Below, piece after piece: positions 10,860 through 22,562 of a stretch of 64,000 bases of DNA. The position numbers and the translations under genes are program-made. The DNA lies in contig OX359245.1 in the NCBI GenBank assembly GCA_947179485.1, positions 61,491,067 through 61,555,066 of the forward strand, given 5' to 3'. Each line of letters starts with the position of its first letter. Positions within the stretch are counted from its first letter, which is position 1. The notes under the pieces are model-generated. The model searched no databases. It was given only the letters and a program-made list of their open reading frames with translations, and had not been told where the DNA came from. This stretch comes from Allacma fusca (lineage: Eukaryota; Arthropoda; Collembola; Symphypleona; Sminthuridae).

Positions 10860-13067
10860 CACTGGTGCCCACGAGGTTGCCTAGTCTAGTCTATTCTATT
10901 TTTTCGGAGTATTGCCCTTGCCTGTTCAATTCTAGTCTATTCTTCTGCAAATTTCTTCGCGCTAGTCAAGTCTAGTCCTATTCACACATTTTCTTAAAAT
11001 TCCTAGTCTATTCCTAGTCTACTCCTAGTCAGTTCCTAATCCTATTCAATTTCTATTCAAGTATCAAACTAAAAGCAACCCTAAGATCCTGGTCTTGGGT
11101 TCAGAAGTTCATGGATAAAATGGGGAAGGTTGGGATGAGGATATAATATGAGGAATCTGTCAGATAGCTGGGTGAGAGATATAATATGGGGCGAAAGACG
11201 GTATATGCACCCAGTTAATCATTACAATTTGTAATAAAAACATACCCCCAACATTTGGTGAACCAAACCAACAACAAATCCTCATAACCAAAACATTAGA
11301 TTTCCTCAGTACTTCTGGGCCTTTCCCTGAGTCAGTGCATGTACCAGTGTAGACCAAAACTATGAGTGCGAGAACCATGTCAAACACTCATGAACTAAAA
11401 AAACGAATGCGAGTGCTTGCACTGAACTCCTTCGAAAGAAAGTTCGCACTATTATTAACATAAAAATTACCCACGACTAATCGTCGCAATTAAAATATTG
11501 GCAGATTTCCCCGGTGAGTGCACTCACTTGTGCAGCTCAAAAATGAGTACAATTGACAACTCGAGCACTTATGAACTTAAACTAACTGCTCATAATTGAA
11601 AAGGATAGTTTAAGTTTAATGTAATAGCTCCTCATGGGTGTTAATAAAAATTGGTGCACACGCAATATTTCAGTAGCAGATTAAAAACTGAAACTAGATA
11701 TTTGCTGACAAAAATTCTTTCAGGTTCGTAATTTGCTACAGAAATATTGCATGTGTATCAATTTTTATCAAAATAAGTGAGGATCTGCTAAAGTTAACAT
11801 GTTCCCAAATTATAACCTTAAATAATCATGCGTTCATGTTGTAATATTTACATTTTTGCTGAAAGAGCTATATAAGGGTATATAAAAAAAGTTATAAATA
11901 GGATGGTCAAGTTGTGGGTGAAGAACTCAAATGAATTATATGCGCTTTCGATTTAAAGCAAAACTATCTTCAACCGGTTTCACCTAGTGGTAGAAACGGT
12001 TTAATTCATTTCAGTTTTTCCATTTCATTTCAATTCACATGCTGAACTGAATGGAAACTAGATTTTCAATTCAGTTCAGTTTTTTCCAATTCAGTTCAAT
12101 TTAAAATTTTGAACTGAATTGAACTAAACCGAAAATTTCCAATTCCGGATTTAAATTTTACTGATAAAATTATTTTGAAGTTGTATCTCAGATTAGGCTC
12201 ATAACGTTTATATTCAATTTTGGACGATCAGATTAGTTTTTATTAGCTAAATCCCAAAATTATGCTTTAGTAACAAATGTGACCTTTGACCACTCATATC
12301 TCGGGGACTAGAGATTCGTTGTAAATTGTTTCCCAATGTTTCGTAATCTACTACTGATATATTGCATGTGTACCAACTTTTATCAAAACTAAAAAGGAGC
12401 TACTAAAGTAAATTGGATCCCAAAATATAAATGTAAAAAAACGTCTTCATACTCGGTAATATTTTCATTTTTGTTTAAAAAGCTATACTATAGTTGCAAA
12501 AAGTTATAAATGGGCTGAGCAAGTATTCGGTGAAGGGCTAAAATGCGTTTTGATTACAAGTAAAATTATCTTCAACAGGTTTCACCAAAAGTACAATGGT
12601 CTACGTATAAATAATAATATATTTGTACAGCTTGTATACAATTTTGCTTGCAGTCATAAATGAAACTAGTTTACTCAAAATCAGCCTCTTCAACGACGAA
12701 ATACTACTTGCTAGCTGCTGGCTGGAATGCATGAAGCAAGGATACCCCTTTCGTTTCCATGCGTAAAGGTCGTGTACATATTTATGACAAAAGAATACGG
12801 AGTATTTTTTGTGAAAACGAGTGCTAGAGCCTCGCACTATGCAGCCTAATTTGAGCGAAATCGGTGAGCAGGAGTATAATTTCCTAGTCAAGTCTATTAT
12901 AATTCTATGTTTTTTCAATACATGACTAGTCTATTCTAGTCTAGTCCTTCTAAACTTCGCATATCGCTAGTCTATTTGAGTCTATTCATTTCGCTCCCTA
13001 TTAACGACTAGTCTAGTCTATTCCCTATTTTCCTAGTCAAGTCGGACTAGCACCTAGGGCACCAGTG
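10860..13067. mobile_element. hAT-type non-autonomous element, CTAGTC word
   Basis: Termini CACTGGTGCCC (10860-10870) and GGGCACCAGTG (13057-13067) are perfect inverted repeats. They are flanked by the identical 8-bp duplication ACTTTCTG (10852-10859 and 13068-13075), which is diagnostic of hAT transposition. CTAGTCTAGTCTATTC-type words occupy about 10880-11060 and 12890-13055 in the same strand orientation at both ends. The middle (11380-11600 and 11990-12155) carries further word patches (GAGTGC/CACTC and TTCAGTTCAATT), probably older nested elements. There is no transposase frame. Confidence 0.85.
11990..12155. repeat. TTCAGTTCAATT-word patch nested in CTAGTC element
   Basis: The words CATTTCAGTT, TTCAGTTCAATT and GAACTGAATTGAA alternate on both strands. 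The left edge TAGTGGTAGAAACGG resembles hAT ends. No target duplication was found. Confidence 0.45.
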
Positions 13068-13422
13068 ACTTTCTGTCATTAAACTTTCGCGGCCTTGGCT
13101 TTAGAATTCAAACCTTCGCGGCTTTGGTTTTAATATTCAAACCTTCGCGGCTGAATTCCCTGCATAGCAACCCCCGCCTTGTACTATATTATTTCACATG
13201 TAACCAAGCATACAAGCTGCATACAATGTCAAAATTAGAATCAATAGTAGTAAAAGTATTTTGAGCCAAATACTTTAATTGAAATACAGTTCACATGTCA
13301 TGAGAGTAATTAAATACCAAATACTTTTGTACTTACTGGATCCTCAAAATACTAAGTACAAAATACATGGCTCACTGCTCACCAACATTGAAATACAAAA
13401 CACTTTGTGGTCTGAAAATACG

Positions 13423-13622
13423 NNNNNNNNNNNNNNNNNNNNNNNNNNNNNNNNNNNNNNNNNNNNNNNNNNNNNNNNNNNNNNNNNNNNNNNNNNNNNN
13501 NNNNNNNNNNNNNNNNNNNNNNNNNNNNNNNNNNNNNNNNNNNNNNNNNNNNNNNNNNNNNNNNNNNNNNNNNNNNNNNNNNNNNNNNNNNNNNNNNNNN
13601 NNNNNNNNNNNNNNNNNNNNNN
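13423..13622. other. Scaffold gap, exactly 200 N
   Basis: A run of 200 unknown bases is a typical placeholder of arbitrary length. It falls within the terminal repeat of the AAAATAC element, which probably caused the assembly break. Reading frames drawn across it are meaningless. Confidence 0.98.
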
Positions 13623-13915
13623 CCAGTTCGTGGGTTTAATTTTTTTGAGAGAGCCCGTGAGCCCGCATTTTATTGAGGGAGCCCGCAGCCTTGAGTTTAA
13701 TTTTTTTGAGGGAGCCCGTGAGCCCGCAGTTCGTGAGTGTAATTTTTTTGAGGGAGCCCGTGAGCCCGCAGTTCGTGAGTTTAATTTTTTTGAGAGAGCC
13801 CGTGAGCCCGCATTTTATTGAGGGAGCCCGCGAGCCCGTGAGCCCGCATTTTATTGAGGGAGCCCGCGACCCCGTGAGCCCGCGAGCCCGCAGTTTATTG
13901 AAGCCCGAATCCATC
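13623..13915. repeat. GAGCCCGYGAGCCCGC minisatellite
   Basis: Units of the type GGGAGCCCGTGAGCCCGCA plus TTTATTGA or TTCGTGAGT recur at roughly 40 and 60 bases up to the gap. It is open on several frames only because of its periodicity. The left end is lost in the gap. Confidence 0.8.
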
Positions 13916-14268
13916 TGATTTCGAAACAGTAGAAGACCAAATATTGAACGTAGTGGATAATTTTCAATACGTAAGTTAACGAAACTTTTACTTGCAAAAT
14001 TATGTGTTATAATAAATTAAACAGTAGTAATTAGAACTAATTAAGCCGAATTTGCCAAAACTCGATATAGCGTATGCTGAAGGAACGGTCAATTTTTATA
14101 ATCTTTAAAAATTATCCGTTCCATGCATACTTCTCTAGCATTACTTAAACGGGACTTCTTGGGAAATTGGGACAGCAAAAACTATACGCTATAAGTATAA
14201 TTGAGCTATTTAGTCATCGATTATAGTGTGATTTCAAGTATGATTGATAACTTTGACTCTTGTCAATT

Positions 14269-14573
14269 GTTTTAGTGCATTTTCAATCAAAACAGCCCCA
14301 ATCATTAGGGATGCATTGGAGAAGTTTGCAGGATATACCAAAGGGAGTAAAAACAATTTTGGAAGATTCATCTACATCCTCAATTGTTGGTGCTACGGCG
14401 CGGGTGTGGAAAGTTCACGATCAAATTCTGGCAAACTATCCTACTAGCAACCCTCATCATCTGCTGTGCTAAGCATAAAATTTGTCGAAACTGTCAATAT
14501 TGTTCTCATCATATCGAAAAATGTCCAGACTGCTGCGGGATTCCAATTTATGCATATACTTAAGCTTTAATTG
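14269..14573 (+). pseudogene. Unidentified membrane/Cys-rich fragment
   Basis: One frame (14260-14472) reads ...DIPKGVKTILEDSSTSSIVG.... It overlaps a second frame that encodes a hydrophobic stretch (FWQTILLATLIICC) followed by a dense Cys pattern (CRNCQYC, then CPDCC) to a TAA near 14573. Joining them needs one frame change near 14430. I do not recognise the family. The composition looks coding but the locus seems broken. Confidence 0.3.
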
Positions 14574-14999
14574 TAAAAATATTTTGGAAATAAAGGAGCG
14601 TGAGGATATTTTACTTACTTATTCTAGTGAATTATTCCAGAATCACAAAAGGGTTAAACTGAATATCATAATGAGCTTAAAATTTTGTGAAGCTATTTGT
14701 TTGGTGAAATTTACTAATTGGGAATTTTAATTTTAAAGAAGGTTTTACCAGGTCAAAAGTTTTATGCTATTAATTGGAACGGGTTGAATAAATTGCAATG
14801 CATAATTGGACAAGTAATTTCAAATTACTCGTATATGTAATTATTCTAATGTGTAATATGTAATTATTATAATGTTCAAAATGTTTAAGTATTATAACTA
14901 ACCGTGAAAGTTGCTAAAATTTTTCTTTAATTGAAATTCGTTGCTAAAGAGGAGAGCGTTCTTCCTGGATATGTATTTCAGACTACTTGTTAGACATGC
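14574..14999. other. No supported gene
   Basis: AT-rich sequence with repeated GTAATTATT words near 14820-14880. Nothing else is visible. Confidence 0.5.
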
Positions 15000-15074
15000 A
15001 TATCGTCGCTGAAGTGTCAAAATGGTCTAAAAGCGTGAGCACGTAGCTCATTTTGCCCGTTCAGCATCTGTGTT
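15000..15074. repeat. Dispersed imperfect hairpin, copy 2
   Basis: CGTCGCTGAAGTGTCAAAATG (21 bases, 15004-15024) pairs imperfectly with CATTTTGCCCGTTCAGCATC. It resembles the hairpins at 10757-10840 and 30708-30790, which lie inside AAAATAC elements, but here no such element surrounds it. Confidence 0.5.
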
Positions 15075-16074
15075 GTAGATTATTTGATTATTTGAGCAGC
15101 TGGATATCTGAATTAACGTTTCTGAATATTACAGGAAAATATGCTTATATACTATTTTATGTATATGAAAGAGATTCTTCTGGGAAAATATTTTTTTAGG
15201 ATAGACTCTATAGTTTTGCTCATTGCCAGCCACATCCATGATAATGTGTGCCTTAAACATGGGATGAGCTGATTGTACTAAATGGACATTGGATCAGTAA
15301 TAAAAATAATAGTGCAGTAAATCTCCTCTAAATAAATAATTTCAGGATTACGAAAATTATGAACAAAAATCATTTGAAATAAGTTTTCCCATTATATGTA
15401 ATTATTTTGCTTCATTACATTTTACAAACATAGACTAGTTGTGTAATTACGCATAATCTGGTATTATTAGAAATCACAATCAGTCATTATACTTACTGTA
15501 AAAATCATGTTTAAAAATTATCATCGTGTCTTGACGAGCTGTATAGCATAAAAGTCTCAATAATAAAATGGTTGAGTTACTAAGACTTTGTGTGTGAGGC
15601 AAAACTATTAAGTATTATGGATTTTTTTTTCTTAAATGCATACAGTCATTGAATAAGTAACTATTATATAGTACTATTACACGTGTAAAGGATTATCTAT
15701 AGTGAGATTCCGCTCGTTGTCTTCTTGCCCATTAGCATCCTCAAATTACTTTTGTGATTGTAGTGTTTATTCTTTTTTTACTGCTTCAGGATTAACAAGT
15801 GAAAGGAAAACCATATTAGATTAACTATTTTCAAACATTCATCTTCCATAATTGCCTAAATGGTATTCACTGCTTAACCAAGGCCAGAAGGAATTTTTAG
15901 TCCAAAAATTATTATTGTCGACTTTGACAAATTTTGTATTGCAAAAAACTAGCAATAAGCCAGGCAAGAAATAAATACTGATTTATTAAATACAATAATA
16001 TGTACAGGTTATTTTACACTTTTTCTCGCTCCTTGCACAAATTTTGTGCGACGTGGCATCCAGGTAATTTTCAT
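15075..16074. other. No supported gene
   Basis: AT-rich intergenic sequence. No exon, RNA gene or ordered repeat was recognised. Confidence 0.5.
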
Positions 16075-16241
16075 CAGGGGTGGATTAATACAATTATTTT
16101 TACCCTAGCCCTAAGTCTGCAAATATATTTGTGGGCCTTCCCACATACATTCTAACGGCCTTCGTCAATTTTTTGAATCCTGGCTCTAAATACTTTTATC
16201 TTGGCCGGGCCTGGATAGGCCACCCCGTAAATCTACCCCTG
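16075..16241. mobile_element. hAT MITE, CAGGGGTGGATT family (copy A)
   Basis: The ends CAGGGGTGGATTAATA and TAAATCTACCCCTG are inverted. The flanks ATTTTCAT (16067-16074) and ATTTTAAT (16242-16249) agree at 7 of 8 positions. The interior carries TTTTACCCTAGCCCT and GGCCGGGCCTGG. It is the same family as 29581-29759. Confidence 0.85.
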
Positions 16242-16718
16242 ATTTTAATTTAAATTCTTCTACCAAAAGTAAGCGGATTCTCTTTTTTCGGCAAGGGTGG
16301 AATCAGTGGATGTTGATAAAAAAAACAATTTCAATGTGGTTTACAGCCTTATGTATGTAATAGAAATGTTTGCTTGTAACCCTGCTTGTATATACAGGCA
16401 AATGCACACTTCAAATACAGGTTTGTTGCAGCTGCATTACAACAGTGTTGCAGTTTGCAGTAATAATTGTAAATGCAGCGGTTTCCTTGGAACCAAAATT
16501 ATTATCGGGACGATAAATAGACAGAACATGTAACATGTCAAAGAAGAACCAGTTTTTTCAAGAGCTCGAGATTTCCTGTTTTTAGTTAAAATGTAGCAAC
16601 ACCGGGTTTATTTGCGTCAACACAGAAAATTCATACTTCAATCTCAGACAAATATTAGGAACATGCAAGGTAATATTTAAATTCATGAACATTTAAAATA
16701 AAGAAACTATTTATGTAT

Positions 16719-19348
16719 TTATAATCGATTTTCAAATCGCACCATCAACTTGCCATTTCTACGCTGACACATAGGTGAATTTGGAGCAGACTGGGTCACA
16801 GCGACTTCAACTTTCCGGGCAAATCCATTTGTTTTAGTAACAGGTGGCTGAACATGTGGATCACATTTATATATCAATTTAAAGACAGGCTATAAGTTTA
16901 AATTAAATATAAAAAAAATTGCGTACTTTAAATAGTGTTTCAACTTCCAACTCTTCACAGACAATGTACTCCATTGGGTAGCAACTCTTCATGTGCGGTG
17001 GGACCATGGAATTTCTTCGACAGAGTTCGGATTTCCTGTTGTCATCCAAGCATACCCTGTCATCAGGCAACTTCTTCAAGCGTGGTGTCATGAAGAAACC
17101 CTCATCGAATCGGGAGGCACCAGAAGCAGGCAGAGAGCGCCTCGGATTGGATTTTGTGGGAGAGGCCGGCAAGGAAACAGATGGAGTTTCTGCAGAATTG
17201 CGCTTCAAATTTTTTTTCGGAGTTTCAAAATGAACGGATTTTTTTGTAGCTTCTTCTGGATCACATTTCTTCGAAGGTTCGAGCTGCTTTTGAGACTTCA
17301 TGGCATGTTTCTCTTTCTCCTTAAACGACGAAATTGTAAGCTGAGACTGTCGACATTCTCGTCGAAGCTGCCCAATCTCCCTGTTCAACGAATCGATCTG
17401 CAGAACGACAACATACGATATTTTTCATAAATTATCTAAAAGTAGACAGATGCAATGCAGATCAAAGTACCTTACCTCCGTTTCCAACTGTCGGATTCTA
17501 GCGTTAGCATCGCCCAAATTCTTTTTCAACTTCGTTGTGGCATCTCCTTCCTGCTTTATTATCGATGCAACTTGCTTCCGATAAGTTTCGAATCTCTCTC
17601 TGTATTTGTGTTTCGACTCTTGAATTCCATTTTCTTTACATTTTTCAAGTTGCAAGTCGTTCCTATGCTCCAAAAGCTTAATTTTTTCTTGAAAATTAGA
17701 GATTAGTTTTTCTTTTTCCAATAACTCTTCATGAACCCCGAAATTCACATGAGTCCCCTTGTCGATTTTCTTGCCTCGAGATTTGACTTTCAATTCGGTC
17801 CGAACCCAATTCTCCCTCATCAATGTCAAATTCTGCTCTAAGTTTCGAATAGATGACCGCGCCACTTCCAAATCCCATAGTTTCATGTTATTTTCTCTTC
17901 GAAGATACTTTAGCTCTTCATTAAGCTTGGAAATTTTTTCCATGTCGACATTTTCAGACTTGTACTTCAGCTCTACTTGAACCGAAATTAATTCCTCCAG
18001 CGCAATTCGCAAAGCAAAATTAGTTTCTTTCCTTTGTGCATCGAGATCATTATTAGAGGCTTGTAATTGCCATATTTTAGCTGAATAATTATTGTTATCG
18101 TCGAAGAGTAAAGTTTTTAATCGAAGATTCTCCTTTGAAATACTTTCAATCCTTGATTCTAAATCTATTTCCTTTTCTTCAGAAGATTTGAGCTTCTTGG
18201 CAGTGTCCTTGTGGGAGAGCTGTTCGGAATGAAGAGTTTCCTCGCAAGCTTTGAGGGTTTCCTCCATCGATGCAAGTGCTTGTTTTGTTTCTTGCAGCTG
18301 TAGGTCAATGACTTCAATGCCAAGATCTGGAAAACCAGCAGAAAATATTTCAATTACTATATACAATTTGCGTGATTTACCTCTGAATTTATATTAGTAA
18401 AAAAATTACTTAACGATCCAGAATTTACCTAAAGGCTCCTCATTAATACTCATATCGGTCCCGCAACCCGAACTGTTGAAACTACGACTGGGGTGGAAGT
18501 ACTTGATTAACCCAACAGGTGTGAGTAGCTTCGAAGGCTGCTTCCGCTGATCCAACATTTCCTTCAATTCCTCGCAATGGTTTTGAAGCGACTCAATAAT
18601 GGACACCTTCTCGCTCACATCAGACACCAAGGCTTGCTTTTCCTGCAAACTCTCCCAAAGCTCTTGTTGCAGTAGCTTCAACTCCTCTCTCATTTCTTTA
18701 AGCACTTCATCCTTCTTTTGAGCTTTCGTTACTGCCTTTAAAACGATCACTTTATAAAGAGGCATGCTAGCCGTAATATTACTTCACCATATAAATTAAT
18801 TACCACAAATAGATATTTGTATCTGTCACCTCATCCCTCGCCTGAGCCAGCTCGAAATTCCTATCCTCCAGGATACTTAAATTCACCTTGGACTTGGAAA
18901 GTTCCTCACTCAGCCTCGAATCCCACTCACTCCCATAAGAGTAATCGAATGCAATGGGACTGGAGCAGCTTTGAATGACAAAACTATCCGAGGACTCTTC
19001 CAATTTTTTCATCTCATTAATTTTTTTCTGCAAAGAGTCGTTCTCCTCCTGCAGGATCTTCAACTCCTCAACCAAGTCCGACTCATACGACTCCATGCAT
19101 TGGATCTTGTGTCGAAGGGACGTGATCTCCGCTTGCTTGTCCAACAAACACAGTGACATCTCATGCCCCTCCGTCCTCTCACTCCCATTGACACTCCCAT
19201 TCTGGTAAACATCGGGACTCGAATTTGAGCCCAACGGGGAGAAAAGGTAAACATGCGGGGTTTCCGGAGTCTCCGAAGAAATCCGGGACCCTTTCGATTC
19301 AGGCGTCTCCAACGACTGGTGGCGGAAAGTTACAAACTTTTTCATCAT
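16719..19348 (-). CDS. Long coiled-coil protein, five exons, 758 aa
   Basis: Exons with GT/AG borders: 19348-18830, 18735-18429, 18326-17476, 17397-16927 and 16847-16719. They join to 2277 nt without a frame break. Residues 1-70 are Ser/Thr/Pro-rich (ETPESKGSRISSETPETP). From about residue 75 to 580 the protein is nearly continuous heptad-like coiled coil rich in E, K, L and Q. The tail (about 585-758) is basic and Ser/Pro-rich (SVSLPASPTKSNPRRSLP, VHFETPKKN), ending NGKLMVRFENRL. It has no signal peptide or membrane segment, so a cytoskeletal, centrosomal or kinetochore scaffold is plausible. I saw no motif (for example a Hook/BICD/Spindly CC1 box) that fixes the family. The start is the first of two consecutive ATGs. 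Upstream 19349-20056 holds no gene. Confidence 0.85.
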
Positions 19349-20056
19349 TATTCTGGATTCCTTGTCTTTTCATTATTCCTCCGCCGTTGACATTCCTTTC
19401 GGGGGGGGGGCTCCACTTTAAAGGCTGCGACTTCGAAAAACTGTCAACTGTCAACTGTCAATGACAAATATTTACACATTAAGTTCAGTAAATCCCGACA
19501 ATACATTATACATTAAAATAATTATCATTCCATAATCACATTTCCCAACGCTCGGCCAATATTACTTACAAATTCTAATAATACATCCCCGCACAATTTT
19601 AAATTACAATTAAAATTCATATCTCAGTAAAGCGTAAATAAAAAACTGTTTGACACATCGAATCCATTATGACAAATTACACTTTGATATTTTTTAACCA
19701 ACTTACTTTGACTTTCAATCGCTAATTTAAATATCCCTTAGCCCCAGGGTTCAGTTTTTGAAGACAATAATAATTAATGTAACGCTTACGAAGGCACAAT
19801 TACTGACACAATGTACATATTTTTATATCTTTGAATATAATTTTAATTTCCTCATGACAACATGGAAAACACAAGAGTCTGGGTCCGTGAAATTCTGGAT
19901 CTTATGGCACTTTGCACTTGCTCTCTCAAAATCTGAAGAAAACTTGAAAGTAAAGGCGCCTTGAGGAGATTCATGTGGTCATTTTATTAGGATGACCATC
20001 ATCCGTCGTCATCTTGATTGGGAATCTTCTCCGCATGATCGCTCCATGTGAGTTAA
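19349..20056. other. Upstream region of coiled-coil gene
   Basis: It holds a G run (about 19399-19409), the tandem CTGTCAA near 19441-19459 and AT-rich sequence. The promoter presumably lies here, but no clear TATA or initiator pair can be assigned. Confidence 0.4.
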
Positions 20057-20851
20057 CCCTAGATTACCCAAGCTATGGTCAGGCCGGCCACGAGTGGAAA
20101 ATTTTGAGGAAATTTTAATTTTTGTTAGAGCAAATTTAAACGGGTCAAGTCAGTAATTTTTGTAATCGTTCTTTGACATGTTAGTGACCTACAGTAAAAA
20201 TTTAATTTAAATTGGTCCAGAGGTTCAGCGGGAAAAAATTCTAAAAGATTCCAAAATTAGAATTTGGCGGCCATTTTCCATAGTAAACATACGACGCAGT
20301 ATACTTTATGGGGAGCATTCATATATTCTGGCCTAACCCCCATGCGTTATTAGGCTTGTAAAATAAGCAATGCAGGTGGATCATGGGGGACTACTAAAGT
20401 CGCAAGTTCACAAAAGACTCAACAGGAAGTCAAGATCAGTACAGGGTCATCACTGTGACCCTTGACCTGTGACCAGTTGTGCGTGAATTCAGCAAATTAT
20501 TTTCTTGGATTTGGGATGCCTCGTCAGTTCTTGAAAACAATGGGAAAATTTTGCTTGCGTACCCCCCTCTGGGGTACGTATCTCGTTTGCTATTAGTGAT
20601 TGCCGTAACTCCAACCTCAATAATCCGAATGTAATACAAATTTAAGCTTAAGTTTTGACGCTAATTTAATTTTTCTAGTAAACATTCTAGTAATTTGACG
20701 TCTTGAAAGTTACCATAGGCCAGTAATACTTTAGAACAACCTATAGTACTTATGATCCGAAACCAAATTCATAATAGAATGCCACAATAATTATTATGCG
20801 AGCAGAAATTATAATTTAAGAAGGCTATACACATTTTACCAACGTGAGAAC

Positions 20852-21162
20852 CAGGGGGTCGAATTATTGTAAATCTCCCTAGAAGATCATTTCTGAATTT
20901 CCCCGCTGGATTTTATGTCCATGTGGGAAGGTCCTCAACGATTTCAAAAATCATTGTGAAAAAAAGCTCAAGGATTTTAAAAATCCCTGTTGGTACAAAT
21001 AATTTCCCTACAAGACTTCAAAATCCCTGTCAAAACAAGGTCAACGAATTTAAAAATCAATGTTCGCAAAAAATAATCCCTTCCTTTTGAGATTTTCCCT
21101 ACCAAAAATATTTTTCCCTGTGAAGATTCTTCCCGACTTCCCACAAAAATCTTTGACCCCTG
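20852..21162. mobile_element. hAT MITE, AAATCCCTG word, nested in piggyBac element
   Basis: Begins CAGGGGGTCGAATTATTGT and ends ACAAAAATCTTTGACCCCTG, with the perfect 8-bp duplication GTGAGAAC (20844-20851 and 21163-21170). The interior is a chain of TTTCAAAAATCCCTG-like words. It is the same family as 53626-53926. Confidence 0.9.
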
Positions 21163-21657
21163 GTGAGAACGATAATAATAAAATTGGGCGTTAGTTGTTA
21201 TTTGAAATATAAAATACTTAATAAAATACTCTAAAAATATATATCTCGGATGTATCTGTACCACAAGCTTGATCATTCAAAGCATTATATTCAAGTTAAT
21301 TAACACGTGATAAGAGCTTAGAGTTTTGCACTTCTGTAGATCAAAGTTGATTAGCATTACCCTAGATACAGAATAATGTTTAACGAAAAACCTTATAACT
21401 CGTGGATAATTTATTTACGGATTTTATATTCGGATCGCTACTTTCACCATCTTTATAATCCTCACATTACAGTTGCCAGAGCTATGTATTTTAAATTTTT
21501 GGTACGGGTTAGGCAAACAAGATAAATATATACAAAATACTATAACATTCGTAGATTTTTAAAATACGAAATTCAAAATATAGTTGGCATGTTGCAAAAT
21601 ACCTTAATTCATTTACCACAAACAAAATACGAAATATGTTTCACATACAATCTTTCA

Positions 21658-21726
21658 TGTGACTGACTGAAATGACTGACTGAAATGACTGACTGAAATG
21701 ACTGGCTGAAATGACTGACTGAATTG
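21658..21726 (+). repeat. Tandem 13-mer GACTGACTGAAAT
   Basis: About five consecutive copies with one GACTGGCTGAAAT variant. It lies inside the piggyBac-type element. Confidence 0.85.
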
Positions 21727-22562
21727 ACCTACACTGACTTGAACTATGTAGGAGCTAGCTCGACAACAGGCGTGACACAACAATGACGACTTGAACTACC
21801 CTTGACTTACTTTTAAAATAATACGCGATTTTCTTTGCCAACTTACTCGGTCTAGTGATAATAATAATAATGAAACCGTCACTCTGAACGCATAATTAGG
21901 ATCATGCTAATTATATGCAAATATGTGAAAAATGAAAGAACCATTCAAAATTTTATGTGTCAAATATTCATTATTCAGTTGCATTTTTAATTCGCCAAGT
22001 AAGGCTTTGAGGTTTCTTCGAACATTTTGAGAATTGAACCTATTTGGAATTAATTTGTGAAACTCTTTTAAAAAAACTAACAATGGAATGTTCATAAAAA
22101 ATCAGTGTCAAATTTCTGTGCTAAAGTCTTTTTTCTCTAAAAAATCTGACCTGAGGAATTTAAAATGCTGCTGAATGGTGAATTTTGAACAAAATCGGTC
22201 AACCAGCTTTCGAGCTGTTTTGTGCGAACACTGCAACCAGCACCAACGTGTATCTCTGGTTAATACAAATCAGTCATTACCACATATCCCACCCAAACCG
22301 AAAATCCCCGACCATTCACATGCAAAAAAAGGCACTCATTTCAAACCATGACCCCAGGTCACTCACATTGACCTACAATTTATTATTGGTACTATTATGT
22401 AAATAATCATAGCTTATTGCAATATACCAGCTTAGGTTCATTGTTGTTAACTCTGAAAACAAAAAGGGCATAATATGTATATGGCCCCTATGTTAAAGGT
22501 CTTGGCCAGGCTGACCATAGCTTGGGCCCTGGCGTAAGTTCAATAGCTTAGGTAATCTAGGG

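Larger units (their letters stand above)
9797..13422. mobile_element. Composite AAAATAC-family hAT-type element, right end in gap
   Basis: The left terminus CAGAGCTATGCAGTATTTTC (9797) matches the termini of the 30178-31135 element. The first roughly 250 bases, read across the insertion at 9926-10532, recur as reverse complement at about 13190-13422, just before the N gap that hides the right terminus. The interior at 10720-10851 is the reverse complement of the middle of the 30-kb copy, hairpin included. The element has been interrupted by the insertions at 9926-10532 and 10860-13067. Confidence 0.7.
20057..22562. mobile_element. piggyBac-type non-autonomous element
   Basis: The element lies between TTAA duplications (20053-20056 and 22563-22566). 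The ends CCCTAGATTACCCAAGCTAT and ATAGCTTAGGTAATCTAGGG are inverted repeats matching 19 of 20. A second inverted block (CTATGGTCAG next to a GGCC-rich stretch) lies adjacent on the left and about 25 bases further in on the right. TTAA plus a CCCTAG terminus is the piggyBac signature. No transposase frame exists inside. It contains the nested hAT element 20852-21162 and the tandem repeat at 21658-21726. Confidence 0.85.

Noticed and set aside
13279..13821. 180-codon open frame
   Set aside because: It crosses the 200-N gap and then a GAGCCCGC minisatellite. There is no coding evidence.
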